64,000 nucleotides of DNA, from assembly GCA_014706295.1 (NCBI GenBank), contig JACSVZ010000002.1, forward strand, positions 49,998,717-50,062,716, given 5' to 3'. Source of the DNA: Lycocorax pyrrhopterus obiensis (lineage: Eukaryota > Chordata > Aves > Passeriformes > Paradisaeidae). Made by a program: the position numbers and the translations under genes. This document shows, piece after piece, positions 1 to 10,793 of this stretch. Each line of letters starts with the position of its first letter. Positions within the stretch are counted from its first letter, which is position 1. The notes under the pieces were generated by a model. That model was not told where the DNA came from and did not search any database. It saw only the letters and a program-made list of their open reading frames with translations.

Positions 1-3000
1 GACTTGTATTTGACAGTGATTTGTTTGCAGATGCCGGAGAAGAAAGTAAGGACAGGAGAAACGTGCAGTGATAACTCCTTCATCAGTAGGAGTTGTCAGC
101 AGTCTTGCAGGTTAGGGCCAGCTGTGGCACATGGTATCTTGAATGTCTGCCTTGTCACTTTGTTTTCCTACAGCTTCATCTGTTTAGTTTCTGACCCACA
201 TAGATCCTTGGCTTCTGCAGTGTTCTGTAGAAGTACTTAAGTATGCAAAACTCTTTTGGACTGGTTGCCTGAAAAACTTGGTGCTTGCTAGATCTTGTGT
301 TAGAGAGGTGAGCTAACATTTCTTACCTTCCTGACTGCCAGTTTCCATTTATGGATCTCTTCCATGCCTGTCTTCTGCTATCCCTCCCCCTGCCCCGGCT
401 CAGAGACACAACGGAGCTGTTTCTTGTATTCAACTGTTTTTGATAATTCTTGTTTCCTCCTTTCAGTGCCTTTCTGTTTTGGTGCGTTTGAGTTGAGGAA
501 GCCACACCAATCATACCATATCAGAGAGGCAGCGTATGTTCATAGTAGCATAATTATGTTTGTTTCTATTTGTCATCTATTACTTTTGTACTTATTGATA
601 ATAGATTTCTTTGTTGTGTAGCTGCTTCCTGAAAATTGACCTAATGTATTCATGAGACTGTCTACTGTAACAAGCTGTTTCCTGTGCAGTGATGGTGGTT
701 TTGGGGCCCGCTGTCCAGGGCAGTGTCTTCCCTCCATGCCTTTATCATTAGGGCAAGACCTCTTATTGAGAACTGTGTGGAAGTCCAAATGCACTCTCTT
801 AGCTGAGTTACCTTCTGCACAGCAGTTTGCAAAGCTCTCTTACAGGTGTGTGAAGTACCACTTCCTTATTTAAATTGACTTCTCCAGCCTGTAGCACCGC
901 ATGGGGTGGTTGTAACCCAAATGCAGGACGCAGTATTTGGCCTTGTTAGACCTCATACAATCCATATCCATAGTTAACGCATTTGACAAGAATCAACTGT
1001 TCTATGCAAACTGCCATTTTAGCTTTTTTTTATAGCTTGGTTATGTCCAGTTAAGTGATTCTTTGATCTGAATATTGCTAATGAGGTATATAATTGTGTA
1101 TTGCAGATGTGCAGTGTGTACAGGTGATATGAGGAGAAAACAAAAAACATGGTATCAAGCTTGAAAACGTTGGGAAATTTGTAAGCAAAGTACTTCAGCT
1201 AAGTAGCAAGTTCTTAGGGTCCCACAGGCCATCTTAGTAGTATTGTATATGGTAGGCTTTTACTTCCTCTGTTGTGGTTAAATAAATGTGAGTATATTAT
1301 TTTTTGAAGGCAAACATAACAGAACTTTTCCAGGCAATTCAATTATTACTCCGAAATATTCAAACTACAGTTAACTTCTCATTTATTGCACTAAGCTATT
1401 GTAGGTACTTGCATTCTCAAAAAAGATCAGGATTGCACCATGGCTATAACGAAGGACGATATATATAAATTGACTACCTGCTTTGTTCTCTGCCTTTTTT
1501 AAAACACAATGCATCCTATTTTCTAGGTGAGGTTTCATTTTAATAGCTGTTTTTGCTCATAAAATACCTGCAACCTTAAATGTATTTTTATTTTAATAAA
1601 GAGTATTACATTTTGGTGACCCTGAGATGTTTTTATTCATGATTCAGATCTCAGTAAATGATGGAAGTGTAATAATGTATTATCCAACTGCAATACGGCA
1701 AAACATATTCCACCTTTCTCGCCCTATCCCCATTTAATTTCCTGTTCAGTTTTGATGGGGATAGATTTCCTTAAGTGCAGAGAGCAACAAGTTATGTCAC
1801 TGAATATTCACTCCCTTAAGCATTACAGGCTTCTGCTATGAAGTGAAAAACATGAATGCTTTATTATTACTTCAATCTTTGCAACCTACATATATGCCGT
1901 AAATTACATTTGGGCAAAATCAATGCAACAGTTGTAGGACAGATATTTTCCAGTATTTCAAAGAGCGTGTTAGTGATCTTTGTGTTGAAGTAAAATGCCT
2001 GAGAAGAGACTTAATTCCGTTTCCTAGGCAACCATCTAATGTTGGAGTAAATTTCTTCCAAGGTGTTATCCTTTTATGATTAACCACATCACGTGCTCTC
2101 TGCAGCTGGTATCAGTGTTCTGGGAGTCTGGACATACAAATTTGGAATCCTTCTTTTAGTACGTCCAGTTAAGATCCTTGAAAATACTTTGGAAGCAATA
2201 AATACCAGGGTGTGTGTGCCTTCTTAAGACTACATGTCTATATTCTGGGAAAAATAAAGCAGTGTTTGAGTGTTGTATCTTTTGGTATTTAAAACTACTG
2301 CTTGTTCTGTGATTAAAAGAGATGTTACATAAGAGTACATAATTACTATATCACAGTCTCTTTTCCCATGTGATCCCAGGTGATCACATTAATTATTAAA
2401 ATAGTCTTATCTATCCAAAATAAAAGAGGCTGTTAAAATTATGGGCATATGTGTCTGGATGATAGAATTTCTGGGAAAAGTGTCTACTCATACTTTTAGT
2501 TCTGTTTTCTAAAACAAGTGAATATGACTTGGCCCTCTTGCTATTTTTGTCAAAAAGGAAAAGAAAAAATGCAGTATAGGTATACAGAATCTGTTTCAGT
2601 TTTACTGTGCAGTATTAGACTATGACATATTTTTCTGCAGATATTGAACTGTCCATTAGTCTGTTATATAACTGTATTGACATTAGCTTTTACATACAAC
2701 CTTCCAAAATGTTGCAAAATATTTTGCTTACCTGAAAATTAAAGGAAATGTAATTGACAGTTAAAATGACCCAACGCAGATAGACAGGTTATACTTACAT
2801 ATATACATATAAGTCTGAACAGGGATACACATTTTACACACAAAAACTCCATATGTAAATGTGTGTATACATTTAATAGCAGTTTCAAATTCTTCTTACT
2901 GTGAAAAGAAACCACTGGGCAAAAATAGTTTTGGAAGATAGTTACAGTGCCATATTCTAAAATGTGAAACCAATTTGAAGTGTTTAAATTTTTTACCAGG

Positions 3001-3024
3001 TGGCTTCAAGAAGTGTTAGAAGAA

Positions 3025-3057
3025 CATTTAAATTAGTCTCCTAGACTAATTTAAATG
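3025..3057. repeat. Perfect 15-bp inverted repeat, 3-nt loop
   Basis: Bases 3025-3039 are the exact reverse complement of 3043-3057, with the loop CCT between them. The arm reads CATTTAAATTAGTCT. It sits immediately 5' of the point where CR1 similarity begins, so it may mark the insertion junction of that 5'-truncated LINE or be an independent hairpin. Confidence 0.85.
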
Positions 3058-3059
3058 CT

Positions 3060-4130
3060 CTGTCAAATTTATTGTTATAATGAAGCATGGAAGTGTGACT
3101 GCTTGTGTCCTGGATGGGTGCACTCATAACTGGCTTAAAAACTGGCTGGATTGCTGAGCCCAAAGTGTGGTGGTCAATGGAGTTAAATCCAGTTGGTGAC
3201 TGGTGGCAAGTGGTATTCCCCAAGAGTCAGCACTGGAGCTGGTTCTGTTTAATACTTTTATCCCTTACCTGGACAAGGGGATGGAAGGCACACTCAGTTT
3301 GAAGATCAGACCAAGCTTGCAGGAGTGTTGATCTGCAGGAAAGTAGGAAGGCTTTGCGGAGGGATCAGGACAGGCTGGAGCAGTGGGTTGAGGCCAATGG
3401 TATGAGGGTCAACAAGGCCAGATGCCGGGTCCTGCACTTGGGTCACTACAACCCCAGGCAGCGCTATGGCAAGAGCACCTGGGTGTGCTGGTTGACAATG
3501 GCTGAGCAAGAGCCAGTGAGTGCCCAGGTGGCCAAGAAGGCCAATGGCGTCCTGGCCTGTATCAGCAACAGTGTGGCCAGCAGGACCAGGGCAGTGATCA
3601 TCCCCCTGTATTCAGCACTGGTGAGGTTGCACCTCAAATCCTGTGTCCAGTTCTGGATCCCTCAATGCATAAAGGACATTGAGGTGCTAGAGTGCGTCCA
3701 GAGAAGGGCAGCGGAGCTGGTGAAGGGTCTGGAGCACAAGTCTGATGAGGAGTAGCTGTGGATTATGTAGCCTGGAGAAAAGGAGGCTCAGAAGGAACCT
3801 TACTGCTTTCTATAACTACGTGGAAGGAGGTTGTAGCGACGTGGAGGTCAGTCTCTTCTCCTAAGGAGCAAGCAATAGGACAAGAGGAAATGGCCTCAGG
3901 TTGTGCCAGGGGAGATTTAGATTGGATATTAGGAAAAACGTTTTCATTGGAAGTGTTGTCAAGCACTGTAACTGCCAAGGAAGAGGGTGAGTCACCATCC
4001 CTGGAAGTATTTAAAAGTCATGTAGATGTGACACTGAGGAACATGGTTTAGTGATGGCCTTGGCAGTGCTGGGTTAGTGGTTGGTCTTGATGGTCTTTAA
4101 GGATTTTTCTGACCTAAATGGTTCTATGTT
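3060..4130 (+). mobile_element. CR1 LINE, 5'-truncated, reverse-transcriptase C-terminus to 3' tail
   Basis: This is the longest CR1 copy in the window. Translated similarity covers the end of the CR1 reverse transcriptase and the region after it. Recognisable blocks are [12 protein letters not shown] near 3405-3440, [21 protein letters not shown] near 3525-3585, [18 protein letters not shown] near 3603-3655, and [16 protein letters not shown] near 3690-3745. The nucleotide tail ends in a degenerate ...GGTTCTATG at about 4120-4128. The element is dead. The catalytic FADD box reads F-E-D-Q at 3298-3309, and a one-base deletion near 3322 puts the following RT segment in another frame (open from 3354 to 3755). 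A further shift occurs near 3755. The 5' limit is approximate. It lies in + orientation, the same as CLASP2. Confidence 0.92.
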
Positions 4131-4589
4131 ACCTGATGTGTTTTAAAGCAGTTGTAAGGGCTTGCAACATGCATTAACTTTTTGAGTGAATTTGAATTAA
4201 AGCAGTTGGTACAGGAATTTGGAAATACTTGTTTGAGGAAGTCAGCATTTAGTAAGTGACACCCACATTGTAAGTTTTTGCTTTTTCTCTTAATGATTGA
4301 ATTTTTGGGTGGAAAAGACTACAGTTTATTCAAGCTGTGACTCTTTAATAAGTGGTTTTAATGTGGTATGGAGAAATGCTTTGAAAATCCATGAAAACCA
4401 AGAACTGTATTAGCATGAGCTACCACGGTTATATATAACATCTAGAAAAATGCTGGATCTTCAGGTGTTAGGCCTGACTGAATTTTATTCTCATTTTTCA
4501 TTTTTATTAATTTCATTGAAATGTTGAGACTAATGGCATGTTCTGCTGAGGATTCAAGATTAAAAATGCTTGCAGAACGACTAAACCTA

Positions 4590-4641
4590 AAACTTGGAAT
4601 AACTAGGTTGGAAGGGACTTTCAAAATCATCTGTTCCATGT
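4590..4641 (-). mobile_element. CR1 3'-tail fragment, minus strand
   Basis: The stretch around 4600-4638 (AGGTTGGAAGGGACTTTCAA followed by AATCATCTGTTCCA) matches the reverse complement of the conserved CR1 3' region, where a terminal TTGGAACTAGATGATCTTTA-type sequence is followed by AAGGTCCCTTCCAACC. Only about 50 bases are recognisable, and the terminal octamer repeats are degraded (AACTTGGAATAAC). It is probably a short, old CR1 insertion in antisense orientation to CLASP2. Confidence 0.6.
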
Positions 4642-5192
4642 CTTTGCTTTAAAAATGGCCAAGCTGTGGTGTTAGAGAAAACTTGGAAATTAAATCAAAT
4701 AACTTGAGAAACTGAGTTGCTCAGATAACATAAAGCAAGCTTTTCTATTTATGTGAGAGACATCTTGTCTCAAGGATGCCTTGTTGCATCTAAATGCAAG
4801 TCAGGTGTTTTGTCTGATATTGCCTTTTCATTTTATAGCTTGTTGACCTCAGGAAAAACTGTGTTGGATTGTTGTAGGATTTTCTTAGACAATAAAGTGC
4901 TGACTGTTTCAGGTTTGTTTTTTTTTTTTTTGAAAAGGCTTTTAGAGGACAGTCCATTATTTGTATTTTTTTTCTCCATAATAGCTGCTTTTATATTTTC
5001 AAATGTAACAAAATACAAACTTCCTGCAACACCTCAGAAAATCCTTAAATTTTCTTTGGTTTCCTCTATAGTTAATGGCCACAGCTAAAGGTCGTGACTG
5101 ATTTAAGCTGCAACTTTTTTCATCTTTGTGATTAGATTCTCTGAAGTTTCAGTTAAAAAAAAAAAAAGTAAAAATCTATGCAGCTTTTTAGC

Positions 5193-5210
5193 TTTTTTTT
5201 TTTTTTTTTT
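5193..5210. repeat. Poly-T run (18 bases)
   Basis: An uninterrupted T homopolymer follows an A run at 5155-5167. It could be a simple-sequence tract or the A-tail of a retroposed sequence on the minus strand, but no element body was recognised next to it. Confidence 0.7.
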
Positions 5211-6707
5211 GTCCTGGCTGGCTAGTGCTGGAATGTATTAGTAGTGGGAATTCATTTTACCTGAAGTGATCCGTGCTTGAGTGATAGGCTGTGATTTAGA
5301 ATACCATCTGCTTGCTGTCTGTGGGCATTTCACTGTATGACACCTAGAAATGCAGTGCTTTTAACTCAGAGTAAGAAATCCTAGCTTTCTTTGGTTTCTG
5401 TTTGATTCTAATTAATTCTAGTTCTGTAAGAAACCTAGCCTAGAGCTTAAAAAATTTCAAAGATGACATGAACATTTGTTCTCAATCTTCTAGTTTTCTT
5501 TCGGATTTAATACACCTCTTGAAACTCTTTGGCCTTGTAGACTGTTCTCCTGTTCTGAGACTGACACCTTGATAGGATTGTGGATATATCATATAAAAAA
5601 ATATGTTTGTTTTTTCCTCTCTGCTACTGATGATGAACAGTGATGTGTCATTAATCCCACTAATGCTTTTCTTAATTAGCTCCTGGAGAGACCCCAAGAA
5701 GCACATTACTGTCTGAAATTGCTTTTGATTAAACTGGCCTGGACTTTATGTTGAGGAGAGGAGCACCGAGGCCTCTCTGAGAGCCTACTTATGATTCTTT
5801 GCTTAGAAGTAGCCCCTTGGCCACGGGGATCCGTCAGGCAGGCCCCGTAGGAGCCCCTGTGGGACGCCATTCTCTCCTGTGCATCCTGCCCAGAACAGAG
5901 ACTGCCCTAATTGCAGGGGCAGCTGTTTCCCTCCCTCCTTTCTAATGACAGCTGTTCAGTGCTACTGCCTGAGCTGGCAAGGTTTCTGAGGAAACGAGGA
6001 AGATATTGCTGCCTAGGTTTAATCTGTTTCTGTCCTCAAAGACTTTTCTTCTTAGTAACAGAGTTTTTGCCAACACTGATAACATTTCCTCGGTAAAGAT
6101 TCTTTTTTGCTTAATGTTTTTTTGTAAGTCTTTGCAGTAATGGAGTATCTAAAGTTGGTTCATAGAAATAGGTAGACCTGAGACTTGAAATGGGCACAGG
6201 TACACAAAGAGCAGCAGGTGTAAGTGGTCAGAAGAGAAGAAAAAGCAAGAATACAAACTGAAAAGCTCCAGAAGGAGCTCTTGTTAAAGTTTAACAAAAG
6301 GAAATTGTTTGTGCTACCTATGGCATTCTTTGCTGCAGGGGTCATGTAGTTAAATTGCTCAGGTTTTTAAAAATACATCGTGTGCCATTCTAGGCAACTT
6401 CTGTGATTTACTTGTTTCATCATCTTCAATCTTGGTAGAGGAAATAAATATTTAATTTCCCAAGGCTGTACTCTGACTCTGAAGGCTGGTTTTGGCATTA
6501 ACTCATGCATGTATTGTCCCAGCTAGTGGTGATAAAATTATTTTGTGAACGTGGATAAATGAAAATTTATTGAGATTTACTGAGACAAGAGAAGGAAGAC
6601 AATGGAAAAAGAAACTGATGGGATAATAAGCTCTGTTATGGATATAGAAGAAAGGAAAAAGGCATAAATAGCAGCTCAGATGTAAATGCATAGCACTGTC
6701 AGCCAGT

Positions 6708-7268
6708 TAAAGGGAGTGATTGTCCCACTCTGCTCTGCACTGGGGTGGCCTCACCTCCAGTGCTGAGTGCAGTTTGGGGCACCAGAACATAAAAAAGATA
6801 CTAAGCCATTAGAGAGTGTCCAAAGGAGGCCAACAAGGGATGGTGAAGGATCTGGAGGGGAAGCTCTGTGAGGAGTGACTGAGGTCACTTGGTCTGCTCA
6901 GCCTGGAGGAGACTAAGGGGAGACCTCATTGCAGTCTGCAAGTTCCTTGTGAGTAAGAAGAGAAGGGGCAGGCACTGATCTCTTCTCTGTGGTGCCCAGT
7001 GACAGGACCTGAGGGAATGGCCTGAAGTCGAGTTCGGAGCATTTTAGGTTGGATATTAGAAAAGGTTCTTCCCCCAGAGGGTGGTTGGGCACTGGAACAG
7101 GCTCCCCAGGGAATGGTCACAGCACCAAACCTGACAGAGTTCAAGAAGCGTTTGGACAATGCTCTCGGGCGCACGGTGTGACTCTTGGGATGTCTGTGCA
7201 GGGCCAGGAGTTGGACTCGATGATCCTGATGGATCCCTTCCGACTCAGAATATTCTGTGATTCTGTGA
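6708..7268 (+). mobile_element. CR1 LINE 3' fragment
   Basis: Similarity to avian CR1 starts near GGGAGTGATTGTCCCACTCT (6711) and runs to the two terminal octamers ATTCTGTG-ATTCTGTGA that finish at about 7268. Typical CR1 landmarks are visible: the GCCTCACCTCCAG segment, the GGTTGGATATTAGAAAAGG segment near 7047, the GGCACTGGAACAGGCTCCCC segment near 7087, and GGAGTTGGACTCGATGATCC near 7208. The terminal octamers are intact and conservation along the element is high. This suggests a younger copy than the one at 3060-4130 and a different subfamily (TTCTGTGA rather than TTCTATGA ends). No intact ORF remains. Confidence 0.93.
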
Positions 7269-8729
7269 AACAGCAGCTCAGTTTGAGGTAGATCTTGTAG
7301 AATTAATGTCCGCTATGGAATATTTTTGCTAAAACTTCTAGGTTTTCTTCAGTAATCAAAACTTGTAAAATTGTGGTATAACAATGTAGAAATCTTAACA
7401 GGAAAACCTCTGGAGTGGCTGGAAGTGGTAAGAAGCTCTGACAACGTGCTAAAACTTGGCGAAAAGGCAAGCTGAATGGAATACAGTGCTTCACAAAAAA
7501 TAAACAACAGCTGCAAAAGGAATCACTGCCTCCTAAATTTAGTGTAGTGTTTCTCAGCGTATCCACAGAAATATATAACAGAAAGATGTCATTTGTTATT
7601 AGGTTTTCCAAAATCCATTTGAAATAATTTAAGAATCTAGGCAACAGAAGATAAAAGATGGATAAAGTTAATATAAAACAGTAGGAATGTGTGAATCCAG
7701 ACTGCATGTGACAAATTATATACCTCACTGAGTGACTTGTTAGGAGGCTACCACATTGAATACAGCCTTCATGTTTGGTCCTACTTCTCCTTTGTCATAC
7801 TTCGTTTAATTCCGACATCTGTGTGAGATTGTTGAGTTTGCAGACTGATGCCAGGAACAACCAAATGCATGTATTTGCATTGCAGTATAAAGAGGGGCAC
7901 TAATTCGATAATGCTGTTGAGAAAGCATGTGCAGCTTAAAGGAAAAGTAGCAGCCAAAATGATGTTCAGTTTTGAAACTTGATCGATAGGGAACCCAACT
8001 TCCAATGATTTCCTATTGGAGCTTATTCTGACAGAAAAGATGAACAGCCACACTGAAAACCAGGTGGTGGTTGCCAGCATTCAACAGCCTAATTTCATTT
8101 GTCTTGTGCAAACAGAATGTATCATGCCTTATATGGGGTCTTACAGAAACTTGAGTTTTAGGGGAAAAAAGCCAAGCCTGCAGCCATTTGGGCCCTTTAA
8201 GAGCTCCCACAGCGGGTTGTCCCTCTGTCAGAGCTCCAGGAGTGGCAAAGGCTGGTGTGTTCAGTAGCTGCACACACTGAAATCTGCAGGCTGTGTCATA
8301 GCTTAGTTTAACTCGGTGACCTCATCTGTGTTCAGCAGCTTCTAGTAGCTGTTCTCTGTGTTTGCCTTGGTGATTTGAGCAGAGCCCTGGTATCTGCAGC
8401 TCCATCAAATGACTCAGAGTGCTAATTAGTCACAAAGGAGCTGTGTTCCCGCAGGACTGGCACTGGCTGTGTTTGTTTCCCTCTCTGTAAAGCTAGAATT
8501 GCCTTCAGCTTCCCAGCAGTCAGGTCAGTGTAGAGACCTCACTAGTAATATATGGCATGGGGACAAGGTCAGTTCAGAAGTGCTGAAAATGGACAAGAAA
8601 AGTACTGTTGGCAAGAAAAATGTAATCAGTAGGCATAGGAGTGATTGGAAGTTCATGAGAGTGGTCAGCTGTGTACTCCCAAAAATAACTTCTTAAGTTC
8701 TGGATGCTTCTTCTCTGTTCACAAAATGG

Positions 8730-8855
8730 AAAAAAACCCAAAAAAACCAAACCAAACCACCAAACATAACAGAAACACTCCTTAAAAACCCAAACCATAA
8801 AGACAAGGTCCCACACCATCAAAACAACAGCAATCCAACCCAAACAAAAAAACCC
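8730..8855. repeat. A/C-rich, G-poor low-complexity tract
   Basis: About 125 bases in which the + strand is almost entirely A and C with few G (runs of AAACC, AAACCC and AACCAAACC). The complement is therefore a GGTTT/GGTTTT-type G/T tract. Birds often carry such microsatellite-like sequence. No retroelement body was recognised on either side. Confidence 0.7.
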
Positions 8856-10689
8856 CAGACTCTTCTTTTCAAACTGTAAAATGAAAGTAGCTGTACTAAT
8901 TTCTTCGGGGTAGAAAGGGTAGAGAAGATAGATGAAAAACACAAAACCTGGATAATGGCGGCTGAAGATGTCAGTGGAACATCCAGAGCCAGTAGAATTA
9001 AATACTCAGATTGGGATACTCAGATTAGGACACTAAGAAAGCCTTTGGATGTTGCAGGAGGGGAAATTCAAACTTCAGCAGTGTATTTGTCCAGTAACAA
9101 TCATGGTACAGAAACAGCTGCTATTTTTAATATGGGAACAGGGGACTGAGGAGACCTCCTCAGAATTTATGGTTCTGTTCCCTTTCTTTTGCTGGCAAAT
9201 CTATCGTTAGGTATTACTATAAAATCATAAAGTACTGATGAAATTACTTCAGATCTGCCTTTCGAACAATAGCCAAATACAATTATTTCTTTTGTAAGTA
9301 GAAAAGGAAAATGAGTTCTTTAGCAGTCTGTTGAGGTCAGGCAGCTACTGTAAAATACTCTCAGGTGTTCAGTGATGTGGTACCAAAGGCAGCAAAAGTT
9401 ATTTTAGCTGTTAGTATATCTCTTTTTACTTATGAGAATATGAGCAAGTCTCCAAAAGAAATCAAGGTAAACATTACGCTGGCTTTAGAAGTTTGAAATA
9501 AACGTTACGGCAATTGCAAATTTAACCCAAGCTTAAGCAGAGTGCAGGAGCAGAAGGATGTGCTGGGTGATTATTGTGGGCTGTGTTGAGTAAGATCCCC
9601 CTGGACTGTGTGACTGATACTTGGAGGTCTCAGAAACTGTGGATTGGATCAGAAACAAAAGCTAGCACAGAAGGCTGAGCTGTCAGCAGGTAAATGTCAC
9701 CGTTAGCATGACACTGCTTTTTCTAAGTGGTGTATCACGTGCTTACACGAACCTTAGAACCTTAAATCACTGTCCATGAGAGACAGCATCTCCACCAATC
9801 CACCAACTCTGTCAGCTGTGCTTCCTGAAGGAACACAGCGCACTCGCTGTCATCACCCCTCGTTTGGAAGGAGTGGTACTGAAAGCATTGCAGGGCAGAA
9901 TCTCTCAAAGAGTAGGCCCCAGATGGAGGACTGGGAACCGGTACAGCAGGATGTCTTGCACAACACGGAGCCGGCTATGCGTTCATTGGGATATCTTTCC
10001 TAATGTCACAGCATTAATTTGTCTGATGTAATTATAAACTTCTGTCTGGAAAAGCAAGCAAAAAGAGTTGGCAAGTCCCATTACTTTGATTTTTACTGAT
10101 TTTTAGGGTCTGAAATCATCAGCTGTCTTGCAATTTTGCTTAAATATTATTTGAGGATGCTTGTTTTAACATAGTAACTTTTAACGATGCTCTTACTGAA
10201 GTAAAGCTGGGTTTCTAGAAGATACACTGTGTGAATAAAGGGATTTAAAACTTTTGATTTTCTTACAGTAAACAACAAAGTCCCACTGATTCTAAAATAG
10301 TCTTATTTTCCTACTCCAATTCTTTGCCACTCACCATGCCCTAGCATTATTTTTTAGAAAAGCCAGACATTCTGAAGCTAACTGGAACACTTTTTGAAGA
10401 TTAAGTAAAAGTCATTCACACAGTTTTGAAGATGGGAAGCTTGCTTTCTTTTTAACCTGTTGAGAGATACTATTTTCTTCCATTTCAGCCTTATGCTTTT
10501 GTTGTTAGTCTTATAAAATACCCAGAAATGCACTTGAGACTTTAAAATATTGTGGCCTACTTAAAATCAGCTTTTATTTTTGAATGACATGTATATTACA
10601 TCTGTTTCAGGAAATATCTTTAAGCATTAGAAGATCTCCATCGGGTGTTTAATCTTTTTTACTTTCTCTTTTTTTCCCCTCTCCTGTAG

Positions 10690-10793
10690 TTCTCCTGCCT
10701 TTGATAGATCGTATGGGAGATGCCAAAGACCAAGTTCGAGAGCAAGCACAGAATCTTATATTGAAATTGATGTGTGAAGCAGCACCACCCATG
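10690..10793 (+). CDS. CLASP2: CLASP2 internal exon, TOG1 domain part 1 (partial CDS)
   Basis: CLASP2 is a microtubule plus-end and lattice-binding protein that promotes rescue and suppresses catastrophe; its TOG domains are HEAT-repeat arrays. This 104-base exon is bounded by a polypyrimidine acceptor (TTTCCCCTCTCCTGTAG) and a GTATGA donor. The first two bases complete a codon begun upstream. The next 34 codons read LLPLIDRMGDAKDQVREQ... and end ...MCEAAPPM, in phase 0. The LIDRMGDAKD motif is the characteristic turn and helix of CLASP TOG1. Charged and hydrophobic residues alternate as expected for HEAT helices. The match to CLASP2 rather than CLASP1 rests on 'DRMGDAKD' and 'APPM', as I recall the mammalian proteins. 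Compared with mammalian CLASP2 several positions differ (for example LILKLMCEAAPPM versus LMLKLMDQVAPPM). Confidence 0.93.

Larger units (their letters stand above)
1..10689. other. Upstream intronic/non-coding stretch, no recognised exon
   Basis: I found no supported coding exon between the window start and the first recognised CLASP2 exon. The stretch is AT-rich and holds two CR1 copies (about 3060-4130 and 6708-7268), a CR1 tail fragment on the minus strand (about 4590-4641), a perfect 15-bp inverted repeat at 3025-3057, an 18-base T run at 5193-5210 and an A/C-rich tract at 8730-8855. The first recognised exon starts with two bases that complete a codon, so an earlier coding exon must exist. 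I searched by eye for the part of TOG1 that should precede it (the NYRVSLMGLEIL-like segment of mammalian CLASP2) and did not see it here. It is therefore probably upstream of base 1, or too diverged for me to recognise. Open frames in this stretch have no codon-like composition or known similarity. Confidence 0.6.

Noticed and set aside
4..240. 78-codon open frame at the window start
   Set aside because: It shows no similarity or codon bias; only the short 31-45 segment has credible splice signals, and that is listed separately as a low-confidence finding.
3354..3755. 133-codon open frame as a host gene
   Set aside because: Its sequence is CR1 reverse-transcriptase C-terminus, part of a truncated LINE with frameshifts on both sides.
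7303..7728. 141-codon minus-strand open frame
   Set aside because: There is no recognisable domain; the Leu/Phe/Ser-rich composition is typical of translated AT-rich intron. It starts right after a CR1 end, but no CR1 coding similarity is present.
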